Positions 36,658 to 46,306 are shown, counted from the first letter of the stretch. The stretch: 64,000 nt of DNA from Vibrio sp. 16 (GCF_963681195.1 NZ_OY808998.1:496001-560000); one strand, 5' to 3'. The notes: generated by a model not told the origin, from the sequence alone. Translations and numbers: made by a program.

Positions 36658-39600
36658 ATGATCAGTGCAATCATTCGTTGGTCGATTAGCAATCGATTCT
36701 TAGTGTTACTTGCGACATTCGCGATCGTATTGGGTGGACTTTACAGTGTAAAAAATACCCCAGTGGACGCGATTCCCGATTTGTCGGATGTGCAAGTTAT
36801 CATCAAAACAAGCTATCCGGGTCAAGCGCCGCAAGTGGTTGAAGACCAAGTCACCTACCCGCTCACCACCGCAATGCTCGCGGTTCCGGGAGCAGAGACG
36901 GTACGCGGCTATTCGTTCTTTGGCGACTCCTACGTCTATATCATATTCAACGATGATACAGACATGTATTGGGCTCGCTCTCGAGTACTCGAATACTTGA
37001 GTCAAGTCGCACCTAAGCTCCCGCCAAGCGCGAAACCAACACTCGGCCCTGATGCGACGGGTGTGGGCTGGGTCTACAGCTACGTCCTACAAGATAAAAC
37101 CGGGCAGCATGACCTTGCCCAGCTGCGCAGCCTGCAAGATTGGTTCTTAAAGTACGAGTTGCAGACCGTAGCCGGCGTTTCAGAAGTGGCAACTGTCGGC
37201 GGCATGGTCAAACAGTACCAAGTACAAATCGATCCCGCTAAGTTGCGCGCTTACGATTTGACGCTGCAGCAAGTCAACATGGCGATTCAAAACGGCAACC
37301 AAGAGACGGGCGCGTCCGTCATTGAAGTGGCAGAAGCTGAGCACATGGTACGCACGACCGGTTACCTCAGCAGCATCGAAGACATCGAATCTTTGCCGCT
37401 CAAAGTGACCAGCAAAGGCACACCACTCTTGCTTGGTGACATTGCAGACATCAATCTTGGCCCACAGATGCGTCGTGGCATTTCCGAGTTCAACGGTGAA
37501 GGCGAAGCGGTGGGTGGCGTGATTGTGATGCGATTTGGCGAAAACGCCAGTGAGGTGATCCACAATGTCAAAACCAAACTGGCAGAACTTCAACGCAGCC
37601 TGCCAGACGGCGTGGAGATCGTCGCCACCTACGATCGTTCAACCTTGATTGATGCCGCAGTTGAAAACCTATGGAAGAAACTGGCAGAAGAATTCATCGT
37701 TGTGGCGGTTGTTTGTGCACTGTTCTTGTTCCACATTCGTTCATCACTGGTGATCGCCCTCAGTTTGCCTGTTGGGATCCTGTCGGCATTTATCGTCATG
37801 CACTGGCAAGGTATCAACGCCAACATCATGTCTTTGGGCGGCATTGCGATTGCGATAGGCGCGATGGTCGATGGCGCAATCGTAATGATTGAAAACGTTC
37901 ACAAACACATAGAGCGTACCCCGCTAACGGACAAAAACCGTTGGCAAGTGATCGGCAAAGCGGCGGAAGAAGTGGGGGCTCCCCTATTCTTCTCACTGCT
38001 TATCATCACGTTAAGTTTCGTGCCAGTGTTCGCACTGGAAGGTCAAGAAGGCAAGATGTTCTCGCCGCTTGCCTTTACCAAGACGTATGCGATGGCTGCG
38101 GCGGCAGGCCTCGCTATTACCTTGGTGCCGGTTCTGATGGGTTACTTTATCCGTGGCAACGTACTCCCGGAGCATAAGAACCCGGTGAACAAAGGGTTGG
38201 TCGCGCTATACCGACCTCTGCTTAACCTGAGTCTGCGCTTCCCTAAGACAATGATCCTGTTAGCGGTGGCGTTAATGGCATCGGCTTACTATCCAACCAG
38301 CAAACTGGGTAGCGAGTTCATTCCGCCATTGGACGAAGGTGACTTGATGTACATGCCGACCACTTACCCCGGCATCTCCATTGGTAAAGCACGTGAGCTA
38401 CTGCAGCAAACGAACAAGCTAATCAAAACCGTTCCTGAGGTGGAAACCGTTTGGGGCAAAATTGGCCGCGCCGAAACGGCAACCGACCCTGCGCCGTTAA
38501 CCATGATCGAAACCGTCATTCAGCTCAAACCGAGAGAAGAGTGGCGCGACGGTGTGACCACGGAGTCGCTGCGCAAAGAGTTTGATCAGTTGGTGCAATT
38601 CCCGGGATTAACCAACGCATGGGTCATGCCAATCAAAACTCGCATCGACATGTTAGCTACCGGTATTAAAACACCAATCGGTATCAAGATTGCGGGACCT
38701 GACCTCAAGGTAATCGAGCAAATTGGCTCAGAGTTAGAGCCCATTTTGAACCAGATTTCAGGTACGGCATCTGTCTATGCGGAACGCGTTGCGGGTGGAC
38801 GCTATGTCACCATTGACATTAAACGTCGCTCCGCGGCTCGCTACGGCTTAAGTATCAAAGATGTCCAGCAAGTCATCTCTACAGCGGTGGGCGGAATGAA
38901 CGTGGGTGAGACCGTTGAAGGACTGGAGCGTTACCCAATCAACGTCCGCTATCCACAAGATTACCGAGACTCGGTAGTCAAACTGCAAAACTTGCCGCTG
39001 GTGACTCCGAACGGTGCACGTATCGCACTCGCCGACGTGGCTGACATTCGCTACGAAGATGGCCCACCGATGATCAAAACCGAGAATGCACGCCCGAATG
39101 GTTGGGTATTTGTCGACATTGATGACCGCGACTTGGGCTCTTACGTGGTTGAAGCGCAGCAAACTGTCGCAGAGCAATTGCAGCTTCCTGCGGGTTACTC
39201 GCTCACTTGGTCGGGTCAATACGAATACATGGAGCGCGCCAAAGAGCGGTTGAGTGTCGTGGTGCCTATCACTATTGCCATCATCATGCTGCTGCTTTAC
39301 TTCAGCTTCCGCCGCGTCGGAGAAGTGATGATCATCATGCTCACACTGCCTCTCGCGATGGTGGGAGGCTTATGGCTGATGCACTACCTCGGCTACAACT
39401 TCTCCATTGCGGTTGGCGTTGGGTTTATCGCTCTTGCCGGTGTCGCGGTTGAGATTGGCGTGATCATGCTGGTTTATCTCAACCAAGCGTGGCACTACAA
39501 AAAACTCCACGCAGAAGAAGAGCAAAAAGCGCTCACTGCGAAAGACCTTACCGATGCCATTCGCGAAGGCGCGGGGCTACGCGTTCGCCCTGTGATGATG

Positions 39601-39777
39601 ACGGTGTTGACTGTCATCATTGGTCTTATCCCAATCATGTACGGAGACGGCACAGGCTCAGAAGTGATGCAGCGAATCGCCGCACCAATGATAGGAGGTA
39701 TGGCCTCCGCGCTTCTACTCACGCTGTTGGTCTTACCGGCTCTGTTCAAACTCTGGAAACAACACGAAGTTAACTAA
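36658..39777 (+). CDS. cusA: Cu(I)/Ag(I) efflux RND pump CusA
   Basis: A 1039-residue inner-membrane RND pump of the heavy-metal (HME) group. The first helix near residues 12-32 and the TM4 region GAMVDGAIVMIENVHKH with the charged proton-relay residue are visible. Porter-domain methionines known to carry copper in CusA are at Met616 (PLTMIETV) and Met665 (RIDMLATG). CusA moves monovalent copper or silver from the periplasm or cytoplasm to the CusC channel. Its start ATG is 3 bases after the cusB stop. Length agrees with E. coli CusA (1047). Confidence 0.95.
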   Translation: MISAIIRWSISNRFLVLLATFAIVLGGLYSVKNTPVDAIPDLSDVQVIIKTSYPGQAPQVVEDQVTYPLTTAMLAVPGAETVRGYSFFGDSYVYIIFNDDTDMYWARSRVLEYLSQVAPKLPPSAKPTLGPDATGVGWVYSYVLQDKTGQHDLAQLRSLQDWFLKYELQTVAGVSEVATVGGMVKQYQVQIDPAKLRAYDLTLQQVNMAIQNGNQETGASVIEVAEAEHMVRTTGYLSSIEDIESLPLKVTSKGTPLLLGDIADINLGPQMRRGISEFNGEGEAVGGVIVMRFGENASEVIHNVKTKLAELQRSLPDGVEIVATYDRSTLIDAAVENLWKKLAEEFIVVAVVCALFLFHIRSSLVIALSLPVGILSAFIVMHWQGINANIMSLGGIAIAIGAMVDGAIVMIENVHKHIERTPLTDKNRWQVIGKAAEEVGAPLFFSLLIITLSFVPVFALEGQEGKMFSPLAFTKTYAMAAAAGLAITLVPVLMGYFIRGNVLPEHKNPVNKGLVALYRPLLNLSLRFPKTMILLAVALMASAYYPTSKLGSEFIPPLDEGDLMYMPTTYPGISIGKARELLQQTNKLIKTVPEVETVWGKIGRAETATDPAPLTMIETVIQLKPREEWRDGVTTESLRKEFDQLVQFPGLTNAWVMPIKTRIDMLATGIKTPIGIKIAGPDLKVIEQIGSELEPILNQISGTASVYAERVAGGRYVTIDIKRRSAARYGLSIKDVQQVISTAVGGMNVGETVEGLERYPINVRYPQDYRDSVVKLQNLPLVTPNGARIALADVADIRYEDGPPMIKTENARPNGWVFVDIDDRDLGSYVVEAQQTVAEQLQLPAGYSLTWSGQYEYMERAKERLSVVVPITIAIIMLLLYFSFRRVGEVMIIMLTLPLAMVGGLWLMHYLGYNFSIAVGVGFIALAGVAVEIGVIMLVYLNQAWHYKKLHAEEEQKALTAKDLTDAIREGAGLRVRPVMMTVLTVIIGLIPIMYGDGTGSEVMQRIAAPMIGGMASALLLTLLVLPALFKLWKQHEVN

Positions 39778-39788
39778 CACCAAGCAAT

Positions 39789-39821
39789 CGTATGTCGAGC
39801 CAATGAGCTGCTCGACATACG
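39789..39821 (+). other. 11-bp perfect hairpin between cusA and the cupredoxin gene
   Basis: CGTATGTCGAG (39789-39799) pairs perfectly with CTCGACATACG (39811-39821) around an 11-base loop. No T-run follows, so it more likely adjusts stability or processing of the operon mRNA than terminates it. Confidence 0.65.
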
Positions 39822-39849
39822 CAATACCCGATTAAAAGAGGAACACACC

Positions 39850-40386
39850 ATGAAAAAAACACTGATTACCCTAGCGATTACCATGTTCAGCACAGGCGTA
39901 CTTGCCGATGCCATGGATCACTCAAAAATGGACCATTCGAACATGGACCACGGTGAGATGAAGATGGATCATAGTAAAATGGATCACTCGAACATGATGA
40001 ATATGGAGGGTATGTCTGAGGTTGGAATGCCTGCCAAGGGCGCAAAACCAGACAAGGTCGTGCACGTTATTTTGACTGATGACATGAAAATCAACTTCAA
40101 AAAAGACGTGAAGATCGAGCCAAATGACGTGGTGCAATTTGTGGTGATGAACGCTGGAAAAATTGACCATGAGTTTTCCATTGGTTCAGCACAAGAGCAA
40201 CTGAAACACCGTGAAATGATGAAGAACATGGGCAGCCACGCGCACGATTCTGGCAGCACTGTCACTGTGAAACCGGGCAAAGCAAAACAGCTTTTATGGC
40301 ACTTCCACGGCGATAAAAATGTTGAGTTTGCCTGCAACATTCCCGGCCACGCAGAAGCGGGTATGGTGAAAAAGATCACCTTGTAG
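39850..40386 (+). CDS. Met/His-rich cupredoxin, copper-resistance periplasmic protein
   Basis: A 178-residue exported protein. After a signal peptide (MKKTLITLAITMFSTGVLAD) comes a Met/His/Asp-rich stretch at about residues 21-55 with repeated MDHSKMDHSN-type units, which would bind Cu(I) or Ag(I). The rest is a cupredoxin fold with type I copper ligands visible as His in KIDHEFSIG and Cys, His and Met in FACNIPGHAEAGM. It is downstream of cusA, in the same direction, and ends in a clear terminator. CopI-like proteins of Vibrio and relatives have this form; a role in periplasmic copper tolerance is likely. Confidence 0.87.
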   Translation: MKKTLITLAITMFSTGVLADAMDHSKMDHSNMDHGEMKMDHSKMDHSNMMNMEGMSEVGMPAKGAKPDKVVHVILTDDMKINFKKDVKIEPNDVVQFVVMNAGKIDHEFSIGSAQEQLKHREMMKNMGSHAHDSGSTVTVKPGKAKQLLWHFHGDKNVEFACNIPGHAEAGMVKKITL

Positions 40387-40394
40387 TGATCAAT

Positions 40395-40423
40395 AAAGTC
40401 GCCAGCAAACCCTGGCGACTTTT
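40395..40423. terminator. Terminator after the cupredoxin gene
   Basis: AAAGTCGCCAG (40395-40405) pairs with CTGGCGACTTT (40412-40422) around a 6-base loop and is followed by T. It ends the copper operon and also faces the convergent chemoreceptor gene. Confidence 0.88.
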
Positions 40424-40433
40424 AGTGAGAACT

Positions 40434-42395
40434 TTATTTTCGGCTATTAATAGCGTTTTCTAAACTCTCAATTTTACCGACTACATCCAGCGAAATAGGC
40501 TCTATTTGCTCAAATAGTTTATTGGCTTGTTCGTGTTGACCGCTGTCTATCCGGTCCAAAACATCCTTTATCACCCCATGCAATTTAGCATGCGGCGCTT
40601 CCAGCGCTTTGAATGTGGGCTCTGAGCCATACAGGCTCTTTCCTTTGCCGTAATACCATTTACCCAGCGCGCACATATGATGATCACAGGCGACTTTTTT
40701 GTCGAGAGCTCCATGATCGCCGTTTAAATAGGATCTTACTTTCGTTTTCCAAGCGAGATGCGCATTCTTCACATCAGTAAAGTCCACGCGCTTTTCCGAA
40801 CCAAGCTTAAAGTCTGCCAACTGAGCTCTCAAATCCAGCGCTCGCTCACTTAATCCTTTCGCTTTTGCTTGCAAGTGCAGAGCGCCCTCCTCGGTATGAG
40901 CGCTTTTTTCACTGATCTCTTCTACTGATTTGTTCATATCTTGAACAACCGTAGACTGCTCTTCTGAAGCCGCCGCGATCTGAGCACTCATATCATTTAC
41001 ACTGCTCACCAGATCAATGATGTCTGAGAAGGTCTCTCGTGCTTTGCACACGCCTTCATAAGCATCTTGCGCCAGCACATTGTTATCAGAAATTCGAGTT
41101 GATGAGTTCTGCACACCCTGCTGCAAGTTTTCCAACATAGATTTGATATCTTCTGTCGCGGTCTGTGTTCTCTGAGCGAGATTACGGACTTCGTCAGCCA
41201 CAACCGCAAAACCTCGACCTTGCTCACCAGCACGTGCCGCTTCGATTGCAGCATTAAGTGCTAGCAGATTGGTTTGCTCCGCAATATCGCTAATAGTGTT
41301 AATGACTTGGCCAATACTTTGGCTTTGCTCCGATACCGTGGCAATTTGCGCAATCGTCGCGTCGAGTTCGGTTAAAAAGTTAGACAGTTTATCCAGCCCT
41401 TCACCAATCAATTGGTCTCCCACTTCGACGTTTTGCTTGGCTTGAAGCGCTTTATGAGAAGATGACACCGTACTTTCAGTTACCTGCTGGACCGTCGCTG
41501 CCATTTCAGTCATAGCGCTGGCAATTTGAGCGGTATGCGATGATTGAGAAGCCATCATGGTTTGCATACTGTAGCTGTCAGATGAGACTTGATCCGAATC
41601 CTGCACAACAGCCTGTGCGGTACCGACCACTTGACCTAAAATGGCTTTATAGCGTGCTTGCACCATTTTGGCCGCTTGGGCCAATAAACCGATTTCATCT
41701 TGCCGACCAAGCACAATATTGCTGGCGAGATTTCCTTCAGACATGCTTTTTATCATTTGCTCGACATCCGAAATCGGCTTGAGAACTCGCGCACCGATTA
41801 TGAACCAATTGAGCAACGCAATCGCCACCAAGACAAAAGCGATGACGGCTGACGTAATGTCTTGAGATAAGAAAGATCGTATCGCAAGAAAGGCTCCACC
41901 AGCCAGCAGGAGAAGATGAGATACCGCAAACACCTGCCTAAAACTTAGTTTTTCAACCCATGAAGGGCCAGGCAACTCCAGAGAAGAATCATTCTTCATT
42001 TTCTTGTACAGCGCTTCTGCTTCTGCAACTTGCTGTTTAGAGGGCTCCGAGCGAACAGACTGTATGCCAACCACTTTACCCTGTTTCATAATGGGCGAAA
42101 CGAACGCATCAACCCAATAGTGATCACCATTCTTACATCGGTTTTTTACGATGCCGCGCCACACTTTGCCGTCTTTAACCGTGGCCCACAAACTTTTGAA
42201 CGCCGCTGGCGGCATATCCGGGTGCCGAACGATATTGTGATCTTGACCGATTAGCTCCTCGCGAGAAAACCCACTGATTGATACAAACTCATCGTTTATG
42301 AACTTAATTTTTCCCTGCGTGTCTGTCACTGACACCAAATCACTGCGGCCAGCAAAATGCACTTCTCGCTGGGTAACTGGACCATTATTCTTCAT
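40434..42395 (-). CDS. Aer-like chemoreceptor with PAS and CZB domains
   Basis: A 653-residue receptor. The start is set at the ATG at 42395, which has AGGAA 9 bases upstream; the longer frame adds 13 unlikely residues. It has a PAS domain (about 10-120, [22 protein letters not shown]), two hydrophobic helices (about 155-205), a HAMP-like part, an MCP signalling domain with [20 protein letters not shown], and a C-terminal chemoreceptor zinc-binding (CZB) domain with the pattern [22 protein letters not shown] and PHAKLHG. A redox or energy-state input at PAS is typical of Aer, and CZB can sense zinc or hypochlorous acid. Confidence 0.9.
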   Translation of the reverse strand: MKNNGPVTQREVHFAGRSDLVSVTDTQGKIKFINDEFVSISGFSREELIGQDHNIVRHPDMPPAAFKSLWATVKDGKVWRGIVKNRCKNGDHYWVDAFVSPIMKQGKVVGIQSVRSEPSKQQVAEAEALYKKMKNDSSLELPGPSWVEKLSFRQVFAVSHLLLLAGGAFLAIRSFLSQDITSAVIAFVLVAIALLNWFIIGARVLKPISDVEQMIKSMSEGNLASNIVLGRQDEIGLLAQAAKMVQARYKAILGQVVGTAQAVVQDSDQVSSDSYSMQTMMASQSSHTAQIASAMTEMAATVQQVTESTVSSSHKALQAKQNVEVGDQLIGEGLDKLSNFLTELDATIAQIATVSEQSQSIGQVINTISDIAEQTNLLALNAAIEAARAGEQGRGFAVVADEVRNLAQRTQTATEDIKSMLENLQQGVQNSSTRISDNNVLAQDAYEGVCKARETFSDIIDLVSSVNDMSAQIAAASEEQSTVVQDMNKSVEEISEKSAHTEEGALHLQAKAKGLSERALDLRAQLADFKLGSEKRVDFTDVKNAHLAWKTKVRSYLNGDHGALDKKVACDHHMCALGKWYYGKGKSLYGSEPTFKALEAPHAKLHGVIKDVLDRIDSGQHEQANKLFEQIEPISLDVVGKIESLENAINSRK

Positions 42396-42606
42396 ACTGC
42401 GCGTTCCTAAAACCTTCCTATCAAAGAAAGCCAACGTCTTTTATTAGTTATTATTAGTCACGTAAGTGTAGTCACGACTTGGGCAGTTTTCCCATCTGGG
42501 GGTAAATGTGTGAGCTGAATTCCTCTTTAAAGCAACAAAGGGGCAAGATACCATCGACGTTGAGCGACTGGCTGCAATGACAGCCAATGCGCGTTCTAAA
42601 ACCACA

Positions 42607-43074
42607 TCACTTGTAGACAAGCTCAAAAGTCACAAGGACAAGTTCCGTCGAGTCGTTAAACTCAATGCCATACGCAGACGCGCAATCTTTAGTAAAAAAG
42701 TCATTGTGTGCTTTGTACCACCACTCGTAAGTGCCATCCCCTTCGCCTTCCGACTCAGCGAACTCTCGGCTGACCTGCCCAAACGGACAAAAATCCACAT
42801 CGGTGATTTTGACAATACAGACTGGGTTCTTTTCCCAATCCAATACAATTTGGTGTTGACCAACTTTAGGTAGCGGCTCTCCTTCAATTTTATAGGCTTC
42901 TTTCACGCTGCACGTCGCGCGCTTTTTGCCAATTGAAACAAGTCTGGCACACTCATTGGTGTTGTACTCATCATCACAAAAATAGGTGGTTTCTACGCCG
43001 TCAATCTCCGCGAGTTGAGACGCTGATAAAGTGCTGGTGTAAGACTGAAAATAGTCTTCATATATTTCTTCCAT
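42607..43074 (-). CDS. ASCH-domain protein (YhfF-like)
   Basis: A 155-residue protein that looks like an ASCH domain of the YhfF type: IGKKRATCSVKEAY, GQHQIVLDWEKNPVCIVKITDV, FAESEGEGDGTYEWWYKAHNDFF and LVLVTFELVY follow the known order of this fold, which binds RNA or nucleotide derivatives. Some ASCH proteins hydrolyse acetylated cytidine. It is preceded by a hairpin terminator from the MazG-like gene, so it is a separate unit. Between this gene and the chemoreceptor is a 211-base gap in which I see only a short direct repeat. Confidence 0.72.
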   Translation of the reverse strand: MEEIYEDYFQSYTSTLSASQLAEIDGVETTYFCDDEYNTNECARLVSIGKKRATCSVKEAYKIEGEPLPKVGQHQIVLDWEKNPVCIVKITDVDFCPFGQVSREFAESEGEGDGTYEWWYKAHNDFFTKDCASAYGIEFNDSTELVLVTFELVYK

Positions 43075-43116
43075 GACTCATTCTCCGTTGAATCTCTAGT
43101 ATTAGTTTGAATGACA

Positions 43117-43137
43117 GAAAAGCCCGCACAAACGGGC
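43117..43137 (-). terminator. Terminator of the MazG-like gene
   Basis: On the minus strand GCCCG and CGGGC form a short stem with a 6-base loop, followed by TTTTCT. It lies 30 bases after the MazG-like stop codon. Confidence 0.7.
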
Positions 43138-43166
43138 ATCAGTAGGGCTGGGGCTCAATTCTTGCT

Positions 43167-43451
43167 TCAACGATTGTACTTCTCTTTATTAAGCACTTCT
43201 TTCATGGTGTGGGTAGCCTCCAGATCCACACCGTGAATATTGGCAAGCGCGCAGACATAGTACAAAACATCGTATAACTCTTCTGCTACCGAGCCTTTAA
43301 GTTCTTCAAAGCTTGGTTGCCCGCCAGTGCCACTACGAATCGCTTCCGACAACTCCCCTACCTCTTCAATCAGTTTTAAGAAGTAGTGCTCGGATTGTTC
43401 AGGGGCATAATCGAACTCTTTTATGTGGTTTTGCAGCTCCGATAACTTCAT
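43167..43451 (-). CDS. MazG-like nucleotide pyrophosphohydrolase
   Basis: A 94-residue all-alpha MazG-type domain. The metal-binding acidic pattern is visible as KLIEEVGELSEAIR and AEELYDVLYYVCALAN, matching the EExxE...ExxD scheme. Such enzymes hydrolyse nucleoside triphosphates to monophosphates, often as house-cleaning. It is a short single-domain form. Substrate is unknown. Confidence 0.85.
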   Translation of the reverse strand: MKLSELQNHIKEFDYAPEQSEHYFLKLIEEVGELSEAIRSGTGGQPSFEELKGSVAEELYDVLYYVCALANIHGVDLEATHTMKEVLNKEKYNR

Positions 43452-43543
43452 AACATCCTTTTCTTTGGTCTATCATTCGCTTGGTGCTGCATTTTATAAA
43501 CCTTAATCACATAAAATCAAACACTTGATGAGCAACCCTACGC

Positions 43544-45118
43544 TTAGGTCGTAAGAGTAAAAATGCGTTCAACCCCACTCTCGCGAACAAAATCCTCATC
43601 ATGGCTGACAAGAATAAAGGCGCCTTGGTAGCGTTTTAACGCATCAGCCAGCATCTGCTTCGAGTCGAGATCTAAGTGATTGTCTGGCTCATCGAGTAGT
43701 AAAATAGGTGATTGAGGCTGATGACTAACGATCAGCATCGCCAATTTCATCTTCTCACCGCCACTGAGCTCACCCACCAACCGAAATACGCTGTCCGTAC
43801 GAAAGCCAATCCCGGCAAGCAATGTTCGCGCGTCACTTTCTAGCATCCCTTCACAGTGGTGCGTCATGTTGCTAAGGAGTGAACGCTCCACACTCAGCAA
43901 GCCAAAATGCTGGTCAAGATAACAAACCGCGCGATTGACATGCAGCTCTCCGCTTTTTAAGCCCATCTCCCCCGACAACACTTTGAGTAGCGTAGATTTC
44001 CCCGAACCATTCCCACCTGAAAGGTGCAACTTGCTGCCCGCCTCCAGCGCGAGATTAAAAGGGGTACCCACTCCAAAAGGAAGCACCGCCGCCACCATGT
44101 TGAATACATTACCGCGCCCAGATTCCCCTTGTTCAAGGTATAGCCTTTGCTGCTTAACGTGTTCATAGCGTTCACTGAGCGCCCGCTCTTTTTGCTCTAG
44201 CTTGGTTCGGCGACTGTTCTCGTTTTTGTGCCGATTCGACACCGAATTTTCCGCGCTGTTCTTCATGCCATCGAGGATCAACTTAGATTGGCTGCCTGAT
44301 TTGCGTATTTTGTTCCCTTGAGACTCTCGCTGCTGCGCTTTTTCGCGATTTTTCTGCGCTTGAACCTCCAGTCGATGCTGCTCTCCTCTTACCGCATCCA
44401 GTTGGCGCTCGAGTGCACTACGCTCGCGCTGTTTCTGCTCCTCATACGCATCGAAATTGCCCCCATATTGGGTTAGCCCCAGTTGGCTCAGCTCCCAAAT
44501 CTGGTCCATTTGCCGTAGCAACTGTCGATCGTGACTGACCAACACAAGATGACCTTGGAATTGATTCATCTGCGCGATCAACCACTGCTTTGCCAATTGA
44601 TCAAGGTGGTTAGAAGGCTCATCCAAAATGAGCAGTTCGACGTCGGACTGAAACAGCTTCCACAACTGCAATCTGGCCAGTTGACCACCACTCAAGCTCC
44701 TGCAAGAAAAATAGGGGTTAGGTGGTAAGCCAAGGGCTTCTAACTCGTTATTTAACGCCTGTTTAAGCTGCCAACTTTCACCGACAATCTCGAACCATTT
44801 AGGATCGCAATCGCCCTTTTCAATGCGTTCAATTGCGTGGAGCCTCTCTTGATAGCCGAGAAACTCGGCAATACTCATCGAGCTTTCAAGTAGCTGAGAC
44901 GGCAATTGGCTGTAGCACGCGACACTGGCCGAAGTAACGACACTTCCCGAGGTCGGCGTGCGTTTTTGAGCGAGCATGTCCGCAAAGTAGGATTTACCAA
45001 TCCCATTTCTTCCGACTAAACCCACTCGCCTTGCTGACAGAGTGCATGAAATATTTTCGAACAGCACATCGCCGTTGTTGAACTGATAACTGATTTTGTG
45101 CGCTTGTATAACTGGCAT
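43544..45118 (-). CDS. ABC-F family ATPase
   Basis: A 524-residue soluble protein with two ABC domains and no membrane segment. Domain 1 has GRNGIGKS and SLSGGQLARLQL; domain 2 has GGNGSGKST, GELSGGEKMKLAML and LLLDEPDNHLDLDS. A charged linker of about 110 residues (about 210-320), rich in Arg, Gln and Glu, lies between them; in ABC-F proteins this part reaches the ribosomal P-site tRNA. Some members protect ribosomes from macrolides, lincosamides, pleuromutilins and the like, others have general translation roles. The gene has its own promoter and a structured leader, which favours inducible expression. Confidence 0.9.
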   Translation of the reverse strand: MPVIQAHKISYQFNNGDVLFENISCTLSARRVGLVGRNGIGKSYFADMLAQKRTPTSGSVVTSASVACYSQLPSQLLESSMSIAEFLGYQERLHAIERIEKGDCDPKWFEIVGESWQLKQALNNELEALGLPPNPYFSCRSLSGGQLARLQLWKLFQSDVELLILDEPSNHLDQLAKQWLIAQMNQFQGHLVLVSHDRQLLRQMDQIWELSQLGLTQYGGNFDAYEEQKQRERSALERQLDAVRGEQHRLEVQAQKNREKAQQRESQGNKIRKSGSQSKLILDGMKNSAENSVSNRHKNENSRRTKLEQKERALSERYEHVKQQRLYLEQGESGRGNVFNMVAAVLPFGVGTPFNLALEAGSKLHLSGGNGSGKSTLLKVLSGEMGLKSGELHVNRAVCYLDQHFGLLSVERSLLSNMTHHCEGMLESDARTLLAGIGFRTDSVFRLVGELSGGEKMKLAMLIVSHQPQSPILLLDEPDNHLDLDSKQMLADALKRYQGAFILVSHDEDFVRESGVERIFTLTT

Positions 45119-45270
45119 ATTTGTCTCCTGTAAAACAGGATTAGGCGTAGCGGCTGCAATGAGTTCGATCCAATTTTTGCTCTACGAGCCAACATGGACG
45201 CGCACCTCTAAAGGTACATAACGTGTTGATGCTATTGATAAGCTAAGACGAAGCTACGCCGACTAACCCT
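45119..45270 (-). promoter_or_regulatory. Structured leader of the ABC-F gene with competing RNA folds
   Basis: On the minus strand, TCCTGT (45140-45135) pairs with ACAGGA (45131-45126), a 6-bp hairpin hiding the AGGAG ribosome site (45129-45125). Alternatively AGGGTTA (45270-45264), after a 3-base bulge, plus GGCGTAGC (45260-45253) pairs with GCTACGCC (45151-45144) plus TAATCCT (45143-45137), a 15-bp long-range stem that consumes part of the first arm and would free the ribosome site. Two short ORFs lie upstream: MNN-stop at 45321-45310 after AGGAG, and a 59-residue ORF at 45195-45016 with GAGGT 8 bases before it. The layout resembles translational attenuation. Confidence 0.6.
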
Positions 45271-45354
45271 GTGAAATCCAAAATATGGTGTAAAGGTGGA
45301 TAACAGGTGTTAGTTGTTCATATTGGCGTAAACTCCTAAAGAAATGATGCGGCG

Positions 45355-45384
45355 ATTATAGTGCAATTTTTCGCCACATAGCAA
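45355..45384 (-). promoter_or_regulatory. Promoter of the ABC-F gene
   Basis: A perfect -10 element TATAAT (45360-45355) is preceded, at an 18-base spacing, by TTGCTA (45384-45379), 4 of 6 bases of the -35 consensus. Transcription would start near 45348, giving a leader of about 230 bases. Confidence 0.72.
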
Positions 45385-45451
45385 ATAAAACGCGACCAGT
45401 TGCAACACGGCTTCAATCTATTTGATCAAGGCCGGCCAAAAGGGATTGTGG

Positions 45452-46306
45452 TTAATCAATCTGCTTTACTGTAATTCGGTTTTGAAACTCAAACACCTTC
45501 TCAGCACACACATCAATACACCGCCCACAACTGATGCAGTTCTGGTCTAAGACGCGTTTATCACCTTCTTTCAGCGGTTGACGCAGCACATCCGGTTCGG
45601 GGCAAACGTAATAGCAATCCATACATTTAGTGCAATCTTCACGGCGAACAGCAGCCACTCGCAGCAAGCTCTTTCGCCCTATCACCCCGTAAGTCGCCCC
45701 CAGTGGACATAAACGGCCACACCAGCCGTGTTCAACCAACAGCAAATCGAGCACAAACACCAAGCCAACCAGCACCCAGCTCGCCCCAAATCCAAATACC
45801 AGCCCGCGATGCAGCGCAGCAACAGGATCAATCCAAGCCCATAAAACACTGCCCGAGACGGCACTGCCGATCAGCAATACGGGAATCAACCAGTAGCGCA
45901 GCTGGGGCGACCAACGGTAGCTGGTTTTGATATTGAGTTTACGACGCAAAAACGCCGCCAGATCGGTGACCATGTTCATCGGGCAAACCCAGCCACAAAA
46001 TGCCCTTGGGCTGATTAGCGCATAGAAAATCACCACAATGGCTACGCCCATTAGCGCCGTGATTTCAGGTAAGTGCCCTGCGGCTAGGGTTTGTAACACA
46101 ATCAGAGGATCACTCATTGGAATCACATCAAACAAGTTACTTGAGGAGAGATTGCCTTTTAGTAATCCTAGCGTTGGTCCTGCCATAAACAAAGCGACGA
46201 TCGTTAACTGACAGAGTCGTCTAAGCAGCAAAAAACGGTGCGCTTGCCACCAGCCTAAGGTTTTTATCGCGTCTTTTCCGGCATCTTTAGCAAGGTTCTT
46301 AGCCAT
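45452..46306 (-). CDS. napH: NapH-like membrane iron-sulfur quinol dehydrogenase subunit
   Basis: A 284-residue inner-membrane protein of the NapH type. About four to five hydrophobic helices are visible, with the cytoplasmic signature RAFCGWVCPMN and CGRLCPLGATYG, and two 4Fe-4S sites at the C terminus (CTKCMDCYYVCPEP and CISCGRCIDVCAEKV). NapH oxidises quinol and passes electrons through NapG to the periplasm. It overlaps the napG stop by one base. No napDABC genes are in the window, so its electron acceptor here is open. Confidence 0.88.
   Translation of the reverse strand: MAKNLAKDAGKDAIKTLGWWQAHRFLLLRRLCQLTIVALFMAGPTLGLLKGNLSSSNLFDVIPMSDPLIVLQTLAAGHLPEITALMGVAIVVIFYALISPRAFCGWVCPMNMVTDLAAFLRRKLNIKTSYRWSPQLRYWLIPVLLIGSAVSGSVLWAWIDPVAALHRGLVFGFGASWVLVGLVFVLDLLLVEHGWCGRLCPLGATYGVIGRKSLLRVAAVRREDCTKCMDCYYVCPEPDVLRQPLKEGDKRVLDQNCISCGRCIDVCAEKVFEFQNRITVKQID

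Noticed and set aside
36658..39777. Identification of the third copper-binding methionine of CusA
   Set aside because: Two methionines are clear by local motifs; the third cannot be placed without a full alignment.
42455..42476. Direct repeat TAGTCACG twice, 14 bases apart, upstream of the PAS/CZB chemoreceptor
   Set aside because: Only two copies of 8 bases; no known regulator with this pattern, so it may be chance.
42444..42626. 60-residue minus-strand frame upstream of the chemoreceptor
   Set aside because: No ribosome site, no recognisable domain, and it overlaps the 3' end of the ASCH gene.
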